From positions 682,001 through 746,000 of the forward strand of contig JAHEWK010000018.1 of the NCBI GenBank assembly GCA_020740775.1: a stretch of DNA of 64,000 nucleotides, read 5' to 3'. Positions within the stretch are counted from its first letter, which is position 1, and every line of letters begins with the position of its first letter. Below, piece by piece: positions 32,861-43,062 of this stretch. A program made the translations under genes and the position numbers. The notes beneath the pieces were generated by a model. The model did not search any database. It saw only the letters and a list, made by a program, of their open reading frames with translations, and was not told the DNA's origin. The DNA comes from Ilyonectria destructans (lineage: Eukaryota > Ascomycota > Sordariomycetes > Hypocreales > Nectriaceae).

Positions 32861-33494
32861 TACTTAATAGCACAGCAGCTCGGTCGCATGTCAAGGTTCA
32901 TTTTTTGTTTCCGGGCGAACCGGGGGTGAATCACTTGAGAGGCGTGCAATCCGATCTTCAAGGACCAGCCGGTTAAAGTAGGTGGGCGGAAGACGAGCTG
33001 CAGCTGCAGCTGCAACTGAACCGCCTCAGTGTGCTGGGTGACGCCGTTGGAGCGGTTGAGGCAAAAGACCTGTAAGCGGGGATGGGGGCTTACTGGTTAA
33101 TACGGCTAAGATGGGAAGATCTATATACTTCGGTGCCGTGAAACAGAGGAGATCAGGCGGCTATAGAAACAGCTTAGTGCCAGTGTAGGAGAACCACCAT
33201 GCCAACATATCAAATTGATCATTGGGGCGCAAAGCACCGCTATGGCTCTGGCCATAGCTTCGGAGGAAAATGCGACCCTGGCGCCGGGTAATTGCAATCG
33301 TTTCGAAATAATTACCTGAGCAAAAACTTCATTTGGTAGGACCTCTGACCCCTCTTTTTCTTCCCGCAAGATGGCCCTGCAGACGAATAGTGCTAAATCC
33401 CATTGAAGAACGGAGGTTTGACTCCGTCAGAAGTCGTATGGTTGATAGTTCAGAAAGGAGGTGCGGCGCTGATGGAACTCGTATCATTAATGGT

Positions 33495-33500
33495 TATAAA
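33495..33500 (+). promoter_or_regulatory. TATA box of the GH43 gene
   Basis: TATAAA (in GGTTATAAAGTG) about 120 bases before the ATG at 33621. Placement fits a fungal core promoter; assigned by motif and position only. Confidence 0.4.
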
Positions 33501-33620
33501 GTGTCGTGCTATGGATGATTTATTCACCTATTAAAGGGTCAATATCCTCAGCCAATTGACCTTGCTTTGCTGCCAAGACCATCGTTGAGTCCGACTTCTC
33601 GCAAGATCTTTTCTGCAAGC

Positions 33621-35168
33621 ATGCTTATTCCCAAGCAACTCACGGCCGTAGCCCTCGGCTTCGCATCCTTTGTACTCGGCCAGAATTTCAACAACCCCGT
33701 ACTGTGGGAGGACCTAGCCGATAATGAAATCATCCGTGTTGACAACACGTACTACTACACGGCCTCGACGATGCACTACTCGCCGGGTGCCCCCATTCTG
33801 CGCTCGTATGACCTCGTCAACTGGGAGTATCTCAGCCACGCCGTCCCTAGTCTTGACTGGGGCACAAAGTACGACTTGACCGGCGGCCAGCAGGCTTACA
33901 TCAAGGGCATCTACGCCTCAACCTTTAAGTATCGCAAGAGCAAAGGGCTTTGGTACTGGATCGGCTGCATCGAGTATTCGACCACCTACGTCTTCACCTC
34001 CACGTCGCCCACGGGGCCGTGGTCGCAGAAGGCCAAGATCGCCACGTGCTACTACGACGCGGGCCTCTTGATTGACGACGACGACACCATGTATGTGGCC
34101 TATGGAAACACCCAACTGAGCGTTGCCCAACTGTCAGACGATGGACTTTCCGAGGTGCGAAAGCAGGCTGTGTACTCGACGCCATCCGACATTGGCACCT
34201 TGGAGGGCAGTCGGATGTACAAGAAGAACGGAAAATACTACATCTTCGTAACGAAGCCAGCTAGCAGCCAGTACGTCCTGCAAGCTTCCAGCCCATGGGG
34301 TCCGTACACGGTCAAAGCCCTCGTCCAGAGCGTCTCAGCCCCTGTCTCCGGGGCTGGCAACCCGCACCAGGGAAGTCTCATCGATACACCGGACGGCAAG
34401 TGGTATTACATGGCCTTCATCGACAACTATCCTGGAGGCCGCGTCCCAGTCTTGGCCCCCGTCACCTGGGGCTCTGATGGCTTCCCGGCTGTGACACTAG
34501 CCAGCGGCTCTTGGGGCTCGTCGTATCCCTACCCGGCGACTCCGAAAGCCGTGCAATCGACACTCGGCACCGACTCCTTCAGCGGCTCGAGCCTGGGGCC
34601 AGCGTGGGAATGGAACCATAACCCGGACACGACCAAGTTCAAGGTCGCCAACGCCCTGACTCTCAGCACCGCCACGGTTACGAGCGATCTGTACGCCGCC
34701 CGAAACACACTGACGAAGCGTATTCACGGTCCCAACGGAGTTGGTACTGTCGTCATAGACTTTACGTCTATGGCTGACGGCGACCGCGCCGGTTTGTCCC
34801 TGCTGCGGCAAACCTCAGCATACATCGCCGTCCAACGCTCCGGCTCCAGCTACTCCATCGTTATGTATAATGGCCTCACCATGGTGCAGAGCACATGGGC
34901 CACCGCGTCGACTGGATCGCAGGCCGCAAGTGTTTCCATCTCCAATCGGAAGGTTTGGTTCCGCGCGACGGCGGATATTCACCCCGGCTCCGGGAAAAAA
35001 GGGTCATTCTCGTACAGCCTAGACGGTACAACGTTTGTGACGTTTGGTTCGGAGCTAACCCTGGATAATAGTTGGCAGTTTTATATGGGATATCGTTATG
35101 GTATCTTTAACTTTGCAACTAAGGCTATTGGTGGTTCAGTTAAGATTGAGTCTTTTACTAGTGCATAA
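33621..35168 (+). CDS. Secreted GH43-family glycoside hydrolase
   Basis: Single exon. Start taken at 33621 (515 residues), because MLIPKQLTAVALGFASFVLG then forms a signal peptide; an in-frame ATG 54 bases upstream would bury it. The mature protein opens with NPVLWEDLADNEIIRVDNTY, the GH43 beta-propeller blade with the general base (D34). The pKa-tuning aspartate is likely D146 (CYYDAGLLID), and the general acid E195 lies in IGTLEGSRMY. Residues about 325-515 form a C-terminal beta-sandwich (DSFSGSSLGPAWEWNHNPDT... DRAGLSLL...), the concanavalin-like module of many GH43 xylosidases and arabinofuranosidases. It probably releases xylose or arabinose from plant cell-wall hemicellulose; subfamily and exact substrate are inference. 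Codon use is GC-rich, unlike the AT-rich surroundings. Confidence 0.88.
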   Translation: MLIPKQLTAVALGFASFVLGQNFNNPVLWEDLADNEIIRVDNTYYYTASTMHYSPGAPILRSYDLVNWEYLSHAVPSLDWGTKYDLTGGQQAYIKGIYASTFKYRKSKGLWYWIGCIEYSTTYVFTSTSPTGPWSQKAKIATCYYDAGLLIDDDDTMYVAYGNTQLSVAQLSDDGLSEVRKQAVYSTPSDIGTLEGSRMYKKNGKYYIFVTKPASSQYVLQASSPWGPYTVKALVQSVSAPVSGAGNPHQGSLIDTPDGKWYYMAFIDNYPGGRVPVLAPVTWGSDGFPAVTLASGSWGSSYPYPATPKAVQSTLGTDSFSGSSLGPAWEWNHNPDTTKFKVANALTLSTATVTSDLYAARNTLTKRIHGPNGVGTVVIDFTSMADGDRAGLSLLRQTSAYIAVQRSGSSYSIVMYNGLTMVQSTWATASTGSQAASVSISNRKVWFRATADIHPGSGKKGSFSYSLDGTTFVTFGSELTLDNSWQFYMGYRYGIFNFATKAIGGSVKIESFTSA

Positions 35169-35782
35169 AAGGAGGATTTAGTTATTTTTTATATTTATGT
35201 TCAGTTTTTTTTCAACTTGTTTACTCTCCATGTTATATTTATTCATAAAGATAGATATAAGGCCTAAGCTTAGCTTACATAGTACTTGGGTCCATTGAGA
35301 TTTAGGCGAACGAGCCTGTAGCTCTGTGCGAATGCCAACACTGATTATTATTTCAAGCGTCGGGAGACGCAAATTGAGTGTTGTCCAATAGGACGTGCAG
35401 TCGTGAAGTCATGCAGTCATCAATCCCGGGGCTTTCCAAGGCTATCCTCGTCCAATGGCTGTCACTGTCTACTTAAAATCTGACGCTGTCCAAAATCTGG
35501 GTCTGTCCAAAATCTGGCGCTGTCCAAAATCTTGGCCTGTCCAAAATCTGGGCCTGTCCAAAAGCTAGGCCTGTCCAAAATCTGGGCCTGTCCAAAATCC
35601 GGCCTCGTCCAAAATCTGCTACTCGAGTGGCAGTGTCAACACTGACTTACTAGCCGACCATACGACAGGAAGGAGTATATATTAAGGGTGCGAATGATGT
35701 CCATATCAGGTACTTTCGTGCTTGATCCGTCACATCAATTTGACCGAAACTCCCCTCGGGTGTTCTCTAGTCAGCCCCTCAA
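35169..35782. other. Intergenic with tandem array
   Basis: 3' flank of the GH43 gene, the 17-bp tandem array, and the upstream region of a small membrane protein. Confidence 0.5.
35481..35616 (+). repeat. 17-bp tandem array, eight units
   Basis: Eight consecutive 17-base units, consensus TGGGCCTGTCCAAAATC, each differing by one to a few bases in the first six positions while TGTCCAAAATC is nearly invariant (one unit has AAAAGC, one has CGTCC). The copies at 27075-27154 contain the same core. No coding frame runs through it. Confidence 0.92.
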
Positions 35783-36131
35783 ATGACTCTTACTCCAGAA
35801 GCTATCGTGGGAATCGTCGCTCTCTTCATCATGTGTCTTTCCGGAATCCCATTTCTCGCAAGATTGTTCTGTAGCAGATTCCGCTCCTCCAGAGCTTTAC
35901 CTGTGTATCAGAATATGATGGTACCCACGCCTTATCAGAGCTTGCTTTCGACATACCCGCCTCGCCTGACACGGGCCGCTTCTCTTCCTTGGGATTTAGG
36001 GCCAGCTGGCGAAGCCAACACGAATGAGCTATTCCTGCTAGAGAGGGGAATCATGTACGCCAATGTGAGTAACCACCCGCTTCTAACCCACTCATCACGG
36101 AAACTAATCGCAGAGCCAAAGAGAACCATGA
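35783..36131 (+). CDS. Small single-pass membrane protein, hypothetical
   Basis: Two exons are proposed, 35783-36064 and 36114-36131. The intron is GTGAGT...CGCAG with a TTCTAAC branch site and gives a 99-residue protein. Without splicing the frame continues to 36256 (157 residues). The N-terminus has one strong hydrophobic helix (AIVGIVALFIMCLSGIPFLA) followed by a basic stretch (RLFCSRFRSSR), typical of a type III or signal-anchor protein. The rest is polar and not recognised. The branch site and splice signals favour the short form. Confidence 0.5.
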
Positions 36132-36850
36132 GCAATGAAACCATCGTGTTTGCAGGAAATATCGCCGATGCCTTCCCAAATCCCGAGCCCTTCGCCCATT
36201 TCAGGAATCAAAAAATGAGTATGGGGCTATCAGCCATCACACCGCGAGCTGGGTAGGATAGGAAGGGAACAGTCTTCGGGATAAAATACAAAATAGTAAT
36301 TTTCAAGCGATTATATTTCTTTATTACATTTCCCTCTTCACATCCATTATTTCGAACAACTCACAATATGTTGACGAGCAAGCATACTTAACTGTCCCCA
36401 ACTCGAGTGTCTTGGATATACATGGGTGCAATCAGGAAAACGTCAGCCAGGGGGAAAGCCAATATCGTCGGCAAGCATTTTGGTCGAGTTTGAGGGTCCA
36501 GATGACCCCTATCGTCCTATGAACTGGCCATTCCGCAAGAAAGTCATCGCAAGCATTTTAAGTATTTGAGCCGACAGAACTGGTCTGCAGCTAGGCACCA
36601 CGACGGCGCAAGAGGTCGAGCATGTCGCCATCTAAGTTCCACAGCCAGTACCGTCTGAGAAGAGACCACTGTCGACTTTGTCCTTGGATTGCAAGAGCGA
36701 TAATAGTAAAAGACCTTCGAGTTGTTTCGATTTCTATTAGTGTCAGAGCGAGTCTAAGTTAGCGATAGATATCCTGGCCAAACCCCCTTCCGCGGCGGAA
36801 ATTGACGCTCTTTCAGCTATGCAATTCTTATCACATGCCTTGTATGTAGC
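36132..36850. other. Intergenic, no gene seen
   Basis: Small decayed coding-like pieces may exist (for example around 36490-36560), but none could be assigned. Confidence 0.4.
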
Positions 36851-38212
36851 CTAGGATGTGTCCTTGGACTCGAAATCCACCACGTAGTGATTAGCACAGG
36901 ATATATCCTTGCACCTTTGGAGACGATAACAGTCGAAACCCCCTGTGAAGGAATCCGGGTCTAGCGCATCGCACCAACTCACTCCAGGAGCATGTTTTTT
37001 GACACTCGTTTTCCCAAGATGGATAGTTTTCTTGTATCCTATACTGATACAGGATAATGATTCCCCACTACAAGAATGGTTAATGCGAATTGATGAACGC
37101 TTGGTTGGGGAAAACGTCGTCAATCGGTCGTGGGCGACACTCCACCCCCCCGATGCGCAAAGTCTCAGATGCTGCCTTGGAAGGAATCCTGTGTCCGTCG
37201 TTGGGGTCGGATACCCGTGTTCCCAATGAAAGCTCTCCGTAAAGTCCCAGCCGTCGGGTCCATTATAGCGGAGGCAGTCGCACTTTCCAAACGGAAAGCA
37301 TTCCATCTCCGGAAGATGCCCAGCGACCTGTTCAGGAGCAGTGAAACCCCGCCGCATTGAGGCGGTACTTTCGAGAGAGTGTTCGCATCTCCGAAGCTTT
37401 GATCGGGTTTCCTGGGAAGGTGGTAAAGGCCCAAGGTCCTGTGTGTGGTTCCCAGCTGAGCTCAAGCTGAGCTGACTCTTTATCGTAAGCCGTGAGTCTA
37501 GCCAATGGTGGTGAAGGCTTGCAGCCGAAGTTGTGTATTGGATCTGTGCAGTACTTTATTGCGGTGCCCAGATCGTCCGAATAGCGCTGAGCTTTCGCCC
37601 TCCATTCGATTAAGTGGGGTTCAACGTCTGCCCAAGTGATGACCTCATGCTCACATAGCCGTATATGTCCTTCTCTGCCGATGCAAATACGAGTGCCCCG
37701 AGATCTCTTTTTCTGATGCACTGTCGAGATATTGACTTTGGGTGATCATGCCGGCAGCCAGAGAATGAAGAAAGGTGCCCTGAGAAAACAGGTTGCGAGA
37801 AATATTAAATCTGCCCCTTGATCTCAATCTGTGATTCTCTTGGCATGTAATGCATAACGCATCTCTGCGCAGTCGAGTGCAGATCTCTTCAAGTTGAGTA
37901 TGATATGTTCCGTTGAAGCCCAGTTTTATAGTTACGCCTCATGGTACGCGTAAAGTTGTCCATTTCTTTACACCAACCAGACCTAGGCTCACCATTGGCA
38001 TTTCCTGGGTGATAAGAAGTTGGAAATATATGGCCCTGGAACTCTTTGCTGTTGATGAGTTTTCGAAAGAGTCGGGAAACCTGTTGAAGACAGAAGAATG
38101 TCGGTTCATCATCGTAAAGTCGGCGAATAATCATCAAGAAGATTTCAGGGGGTAGGTGACATATCGGGCTATAGTAGCTGTTGTACATGGATGCAGCAAC
38201 GGGAGAATCCAT
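36851..38212 (-). pseudogene. F-box protein gene, frameshifted
   Basis: The minus strand opens with an F-box: CHLPPEIFLMIIRRLYDDEP then FCLQQVSRLFRKLI, residues about 18-55. It continues through MDNFTRTMRRNYKTG, shifts frame to LEEICTRLRRDALCITCQEN, shifts again to TRICIGREGHIRLCEHEVIT, runs to MRTLSRKYRLNAAGF, and shifts again at a GGCGGGG run to GHLPEMECFPFGKCDCLRYN, ending with a CKDISCANHY C-terminus. The order and the Cys-rich signature match a large fungal F-box family, but at least three one-base shifts prevent a single product. Family members are thought to be substrate adaptors of SCF ubiquitin ligases. If resequencing removed the shifts it would be an intact gene of about 450 residues. 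The shifts lie partly in short G runs. Confidence 0.7.
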
Positions 38213-38556
38213 GGTCTCTTCAAATGCAGTATGTCTTTTACTTGAATTTTCCACTGTTGAATGGATGCTTTGTCAATGGGGGTGACTGACATAGCCGGAT
38301 CTGATGTTCTGCATTTGGGTTGTTCCAGTTGATGAGATGGCACTTCCCATATGAGCGTACTTGACACAGCCGGCTCTGATACTTCGCGTGTGGGCTGCTC
38401 CAGTTGCTCAGATGATACTTCGTGGACAAGCGTACTCGATAAAGCCGGCTGTGATTGTTCGTAGTTGAGTTGCCTCTGAATCGGAAAAATGGCCCCAATA
38501 AAAATCTCAATCAAAGTTTGAAGCAATTCGTGTAGAAAATCCATGATAGAAGACAT
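38134..38556 (-). CDS. Hypothetical protein with three 25-residue repeats
   Basis: Frame from ATG 38556 of about 140 residues. A hydrophobic stretch (FLHELLQTLIEIFIGAIFPI) is followed by three degenerate 25-residue units beginning SQPALSSTLVHEVSSEQLEQ, SEPAVSSTLIWEVPSHQLEQ and SDPAMSVTPIDKASIQQW, covering 38454-38248. The frame overlaps the F-box start in another frame. It may be the original N-terminal extension of the F-box gene separated by a fourth shift, or an independent small gene. Function unknown. Confidence 0.35.
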   Translation of the reverse strand: MSSIMDFLHELLQTLIEIFIGAIFPIQRQLNYEQSQPALSSTLVHEVSSEQLEQPTREVSEPAVSSTLIWEVPSHQLEQPKCRTSDPAMSVTPIDKASIQQWKIQVKDILHLKRPWILPLLHPCTTATIARYVTYPLKSS

Positions 38557-39855
38557 TCTTGGCAATGTTGAGTTGTAGATGTGATGGGATGCAGGGAGAC
38601 TATGGTTTGCGATGGGTCGCTGATTGTCTTGTGGCCTTGATGACCACAAGGGCAGCAAATGGATGAAGAAGCAAAAATAGTGAGGGGGGATTGGACCTTT
38701 TTATGGTTCATCGACCATAAATTGGATTTATTCCCAGGGCGGTTCTATGGGTCCGAGATGCTGATCCGTGGGACGTTGAAAGGTTGATTCGTGTACCTAA
38801 CTGGATATTAGAGGGCAAACCTAACAAACGAACTACAATGGGTACACGTTACTGGTTAAATTAAATTCTATCGAGGCTTTATCAACCGATTGCTACAGAA
38901 GGCAAGTGTGTACTGGCTTTTATCATGCCTCTTAGGTTACTGAATGGGCTCCAACAACAGTAAAGCCCGTCTAAAAACACGAGTGCAAGGAAAAGTCCAT
39001 GGGCTGGACTAGTCGCCCAATCGAAGAAGCTTTCTGGCGAGAAGAAATTGCGACGCCAAGTAAAACCATCGAGATTTTGCTGGCCATTTTGCGCATAGTG
39101 TCTAGATCAAATAGAGTGCTTGCAGAGACGGTTGGCGATCGGTCTCCATCTCGTGTTATTCCCCGCTGCTTGTAAGAGATTGCGAGGTGTCAAGGTCCAC
39201 GCCAGTCCAATCGGTCGGTTGGCGTCTTTCAGTCTGGCTCGTTCCCGCCGTCTCCCGCTTCCTTTCTGGTTGTGGCCACAGCACTTCCTGATGATGCCTG
39301 AGATACACCTTCCCACTGACCAGTTGCCTAAGTTACGAGCTTCCGTACCTACCTGCCACTGGACATTCCTCTCCAGCCACTACAATCATCTTCCCTTCTC
39401 ATTGTAAACACGCATCATCCACCTCCTGTCGGAAATGACCAAGACATCAGTGTCTATCTCGCATCATCTCTCTTTTCCTCCCACTTTCTCAAGCCAAAAT
39501 ATCTGTTTGCCGATGGCTCCTTGGAATCTCTGTGAGTGTCTTGTCGCTCTTTGAATCTCTCTGCCTCCAGTGTCTAACCACCAGTGACAGATCCGCGTTC
39601 CTACCACATCGCCATCCTTCATCGTCTGCATCTGCCGTCTGCGCTCTCGTCCGCGCTCTCGATTGCATCCTCCACCGCATCCCCGACTGTACCGTCGTCT
39701 GCATCGTGTGCACCCCACCGCGTCTCCCGTGCGTTGTGTGTTCTTAGTCCACTCGCGATCCCGGGGGCAGATGGACGAGTCACCAAACACACACAACGTA
39801 CGCTGACTGAAGCAGAGAAGATTTCAAACCCCAATCCCAACTCCATCACTCCGAG
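38557..39855. other. Intergenic, CT-rich upstream sequence
   Basis: No supported gene. From about 39360 the plus strand is rich in pyrimidines (CTTCCC, CTCTC tracts), common in fungal promoters, and probably drives the frame at 39862. Confidence 0.4.
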
Positions 39856-39861
39856 ACCCAC

Positions 39862-40147
39862 GATGATGCTTTTCGGAACGTATGCCGCTCCGGCGGCGGC
39901 CGACACACTCCCAGGTCTGCGTCCATTGGATTTGATGGTTCCAATCCTGGAGACAATCCGAGATCACGTGGTGCCATGGTTCTCCGTGGAGTGGTTCCGT
40001 GCGATTGCTGTTCGTCTGTTGACCTTGGTACGATTTTGCTTGGAGAACGGAATACGGCCGCAGCCGGGCGCCTGGCTAGATGAGCTGAAGCCCAACCTGA
40101 ACCTCGTGGCTGGTTTGCCTCTACCATCAGCTGGCTCTACTGGCTAA
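39862..40147 (+). CDS. Hypothetical protein, low confidence
   Basis: Starting from the Met pair before LFGTYAAPAAADTLPG, about 95 residues are open and of coding-like composition, with an amphipathic segment (DLMVPILETIRDHVVPW, FRAIAVRLLTLVRFCLENG). Just downstream, in the next frame, a charged helical piece (LVEELRAARTKAVDAERDAQ) runs to a stop at about 40328. A frameshift could therefore separate two halves of one gene. No family recognised. Confidence 0.35.
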
Positions 40148-41268
40148 GTTATCCTCCCCGTGGCATCTGGACCCAGATGTTACCAGTTCTTTTTTGGTGG
40201 AAGAGTTGAGAGCAGCCCGGACAAAGGCTGTAGATGCCGAACGAGACGCCCAAGCTGCGCGAGATGATAAATTCCTCGCGGATGAAATAGTAGCTGCTGC
40301 CACTCAGAGAGCTGATATCGCCGTGTAGCACACTGCCTTAGGGCTATAGTTAGGTAAATATAATCAGATCAGACCTAAATTTTATAAATTAAATTCCCAC
40401 GTATACTAAACTTCGTAAATACTATGCTTATGTTGTTTAGGAATAGAGTACTTGGTGAAGCGGCAAAAACGTCCAAGCCGTGCTAAGCGAACGATCGAAC
40501 GCGGTACATTGCGTGAGATCAATACCTCTCGCCAAGGTGTTGACGCGATTGCTACCCCAAAGCCAAACTCCCGTCCATGATGATCGGTGCCTTTACCTCT
40601 ACTGCGGTGTTGTTGTTTGGATGTGAGTAACACGGAGCCTGTGTATATCCAATTCTCTCGCGTATTGACGGCAAACTAGGAATCTCATCTGATCGCATGA
40701 GCTACTGGCCATCCACCATTTAGATTAAGTTTGACCGAGCTCAGATTCACAACCATGTTCCAGTCCGTTGAACTATCATCGACACATTTACCCGCTGGGT
40801 GCAAGCTCAGTGGTTGCGAATACGTTTCTGCGGTCGCTGTTTGCCGGTGCGTTGTCTGTCTTCGTGATCCCATGTACCACCCGTAGGAGTGGACTGGGAT
40901 ATGACGATATCTGGGAGCACCGTAGCCGCGTTTATCCCTAGCTATCACGGCTCTGTGCATCGATCCGTGGTGTTGCGTGTTTGCATGCATGTGGGACGGG
41001 AATCACAACCCATGCTCGCAGGAATGCGGCCCTATGTTTAGTGCATTCCTGAGGGCATTCAGTGGGCATTCAGTGGGCTATCTCCCCCATAATTCCTATC
41101 GTCGTAGTGGACATTCCCCTAAAACTCCATGCTAACCCACTGACGCCCACTAAACACAAACTGAGCGGCCACTCGCAGCCTCAACACGTGTCCACCTCAT
41201 CAACATCACCACCACCCTCACTCGCACCTCTCATCCGCATCACCACCTCCCAGCGTCAACAGCCAACA
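40148..41268. other. Intergenic, RFT1 upstream region
   Basis: Apart from the helical piece up to 40328, nothing is supported. The last few hundred bases, rich in CACC and CCACC, form the RFT1 leader. Confidence 0.45.
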
Positions 41269-42966
41269 ATGGCGCCCTCTCCAGCGTCGCAGTCCACTCC
41301 GGACACCACCAATCCAACCCCTACCGCCACCCCGTCCATGCTCAAGGGCGCATCCCTCCTCATCATCCTGCAGCTCGCCTCGCGCCTCGTCACCTTTGTC
41401 GCCAACCAACTCCTGCTGCGCTTCCTCACCGCGCCGCTGCTGGGCCTGTCGACGCAACTCGAGGTCTACTACCTGTCGGTCCTGTTTTTTGCGCGCGAGA
41501 GCCTGCGCGTGGCGATTCAGCGGCAGGGCGCGGGGGAGAGTCGAGCCGATGACAAGGATCGGGATGATGTCGCTGCGGCGCGCAAGGAGAGTCAGGCTGT
41601 CGTTAACCTGGGATATCTCGCCATTGCCCTTGGGAGCGTCGTCAGTTTGGGCCTCGGCTGGATGTACCTCACCTACGCCAACGAGACAACTCTCACCACG
41701 CCATATCTCGTGCACTCGCTATACCTCTACGGCCTCGCCGCCATGGTGGAGCTGCTCTCAGAACCCTGCTTCGTCCTCATGACGATGCGCCTGCAGTTCG
41801 GCACCCGCGCCGCCGCCGAGTCCATCGCCACGTTTCTCCGCTGCCTCGTCGTCTTTGGCTCCGCCGTGTGGGCGTCCAAGCAGCAGCTGGACCTCGGTGT
41901 GCTGCCCTTTGCGCTCGGCCAAATGACGTACGGCGGCGCACTGCTCGTCGTCTACCTCGTTTCTGGATATCGCCTGGCCTCGTCCATGGGCTTCTCCATC
42001 TTCCCCAAGCCCGTCACAACGACTGTGGACGTGCGCTTCTGGGGATCATACTTTGACCGGCCGACTATGAGTCTGGCGGGAAGCATGATGGCCCAGAGCG
42101 TGGTGAAGCACCTCCTGACGCAGGGCGACACCTTTCTCGTCTCTCTCCTCGCCAGCGCCGAAGTCCAGGGTGCGTACGCCTTGGCCAACAACTATGGCGG
42201 ACTTTTGGCCCGTCTGCTCTTCCAGCCCGTCGAGGAGAGCAGTCGAAGCTACTTCTCGCGGCTCCTGTCGTCGCCCGAAGCACGCGCGCCAATTCCAGCA
42301 GGCGACAAATCACCTGCAAAGCCTTCACCAGCCGTGACGGAGGCCAAGACCAACCTCCACATACTCCTCCGGCTATATATCCTCCTTTCCACCGTTGTCG
42401 TCAGCATTGGCCCCTTTGTCGCCCCTCATCTGCTTGCGATTGTGGCCGGAAAGCGCTGGATTGACTCTGGCGCGGGTGATGTCCTGAAAGCGTACTGTTT
42501 CTACATCCCCTTCCTCGCTCTCAACGGCCTGACCGAGTCATTCGTGGCATCAGTCGCTACAGAAGCAGAGGTTCACAAGCAATCGGGCTGGATGACAGCC
42601 TTTTCCGCCGTCTTTGCTACGTCGGCGTTTGTCTTTATGAGTGTCTTCCCGCTGGGCGCCATCGGACTAGTAGTTGCCAACATGATCAACATGTTCTGCC
42701 GAATCGTGTGGAGCGGCGTCTTCATCAACCGCTTCTTCAGCCGTCATGGAACCGACTTTGGCTTCTTGCCATTCCTGGCCAACGGTACTACGGGTGCGGT
42801 GGCTTCACTGGCCGCCGTGCTTCTTCACCAGCTCAAGTCTCCAGACACAAACGATGGACCGATCAAATCTCTCATCAAAGTTGCCGCAACGACAATTCCT
42901 GTGTTGCTTCTTATGTACGTATTACAAACCCGAAAACAGAATCCCGCAGCTCTAACCGCTTCGTAA
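41269..42966 (+). CDS. RFT1: RFT1-type oligosaccharide translocation protein
   Basis: Single exon; the ATG at 41269 (CAACAATGGCGCC) is preferred over an in-frame ATG 207 bases upstream because the extra residues are low-complexity. The 565-residue product begins [14 protein letters not shown] and enters the first membrane helix at [20 protein letters not shown], the conserved RFT1 opening, followed by [20 protein letters not shown]. Further conserved parts are [41 protein letters not shown] and [20 protein letters not shown]. It belongs to the MOP flippase superfamily, with about 12-14 helices, in the ER membrane. RFT1 is required for N-glycosylation, at the step where Man5GlcNAc2-PP-dolichol reaches the lumen; whether it is itself the flippase is debated. 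It is tail to tail with DBP3, 96 bases apart. Confidence 0.93.
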   Translation: MAPSPASQSTPDTTNPTPTATPSMLKGASLLIILQLASRLVTFVANQLLLRFLTAPLLGLSTQLEVYYLSVLFFARESLRVAIQRQGAGESRADDKDRDDVAAARKESQAVVNLGYLAIALGSVVSLGLGWMYLTYANETTLTTPYLVHSLYLYGLAAMVELLSEPCFVLMTMRLQFGTRAAAESIATFLRCLVVFGSAVWASKQQLDLGVLPFALGQMTYGGALLVVYLVSGYRLASSMGFSIFPKPVTTTVDVRFWGSYFDRPTMSLAGSMMAQSVVKHLLTQGDTFLVSLLASAEVQGAYALANNYGGLLARLLFQPVEESSRSYFSRLLSSPEARAPIPAGDKSPAKPSPAVTEAKTNLHILLRLYILLSTVVVSIGPFVAPHLLAIVAGKRWIDSGAGDVLKAYCFYIPFLALNGLTESFVASVATEAEVHKQSGWMTAFSAVFATSAFVFMSVFPLGAIGLVVANMINMFCRIVWSGVFINRFFSRHGTDFGFLPFLANGTTGAVASLAAVLLHQLKSPDTNDGPIKSLIKVAATTIPVLLLMYVLQTRKQNPAALTAS

Positions 42967-43062
42967 CAGCCTATTCTTCGAGCGCCATTTTATCCTCGAG
43001 TGCCTCCAATACGTGCGAGGGCGCAAAACGGCCCAGAAATGATGCACATCGCAGCAAGCGCT

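Larger units (their letters stand above)
32439..33620. other. Gene-poor region before the GH43 gene
   Basis: Contains the dioxygenase fragment near 32735-32860 on the minus strand and the GH43 promoter. A short GCAGCT-rich stretch lies at about 32996-33015. Otherwise nothing is supported. Confidence 0.5.
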
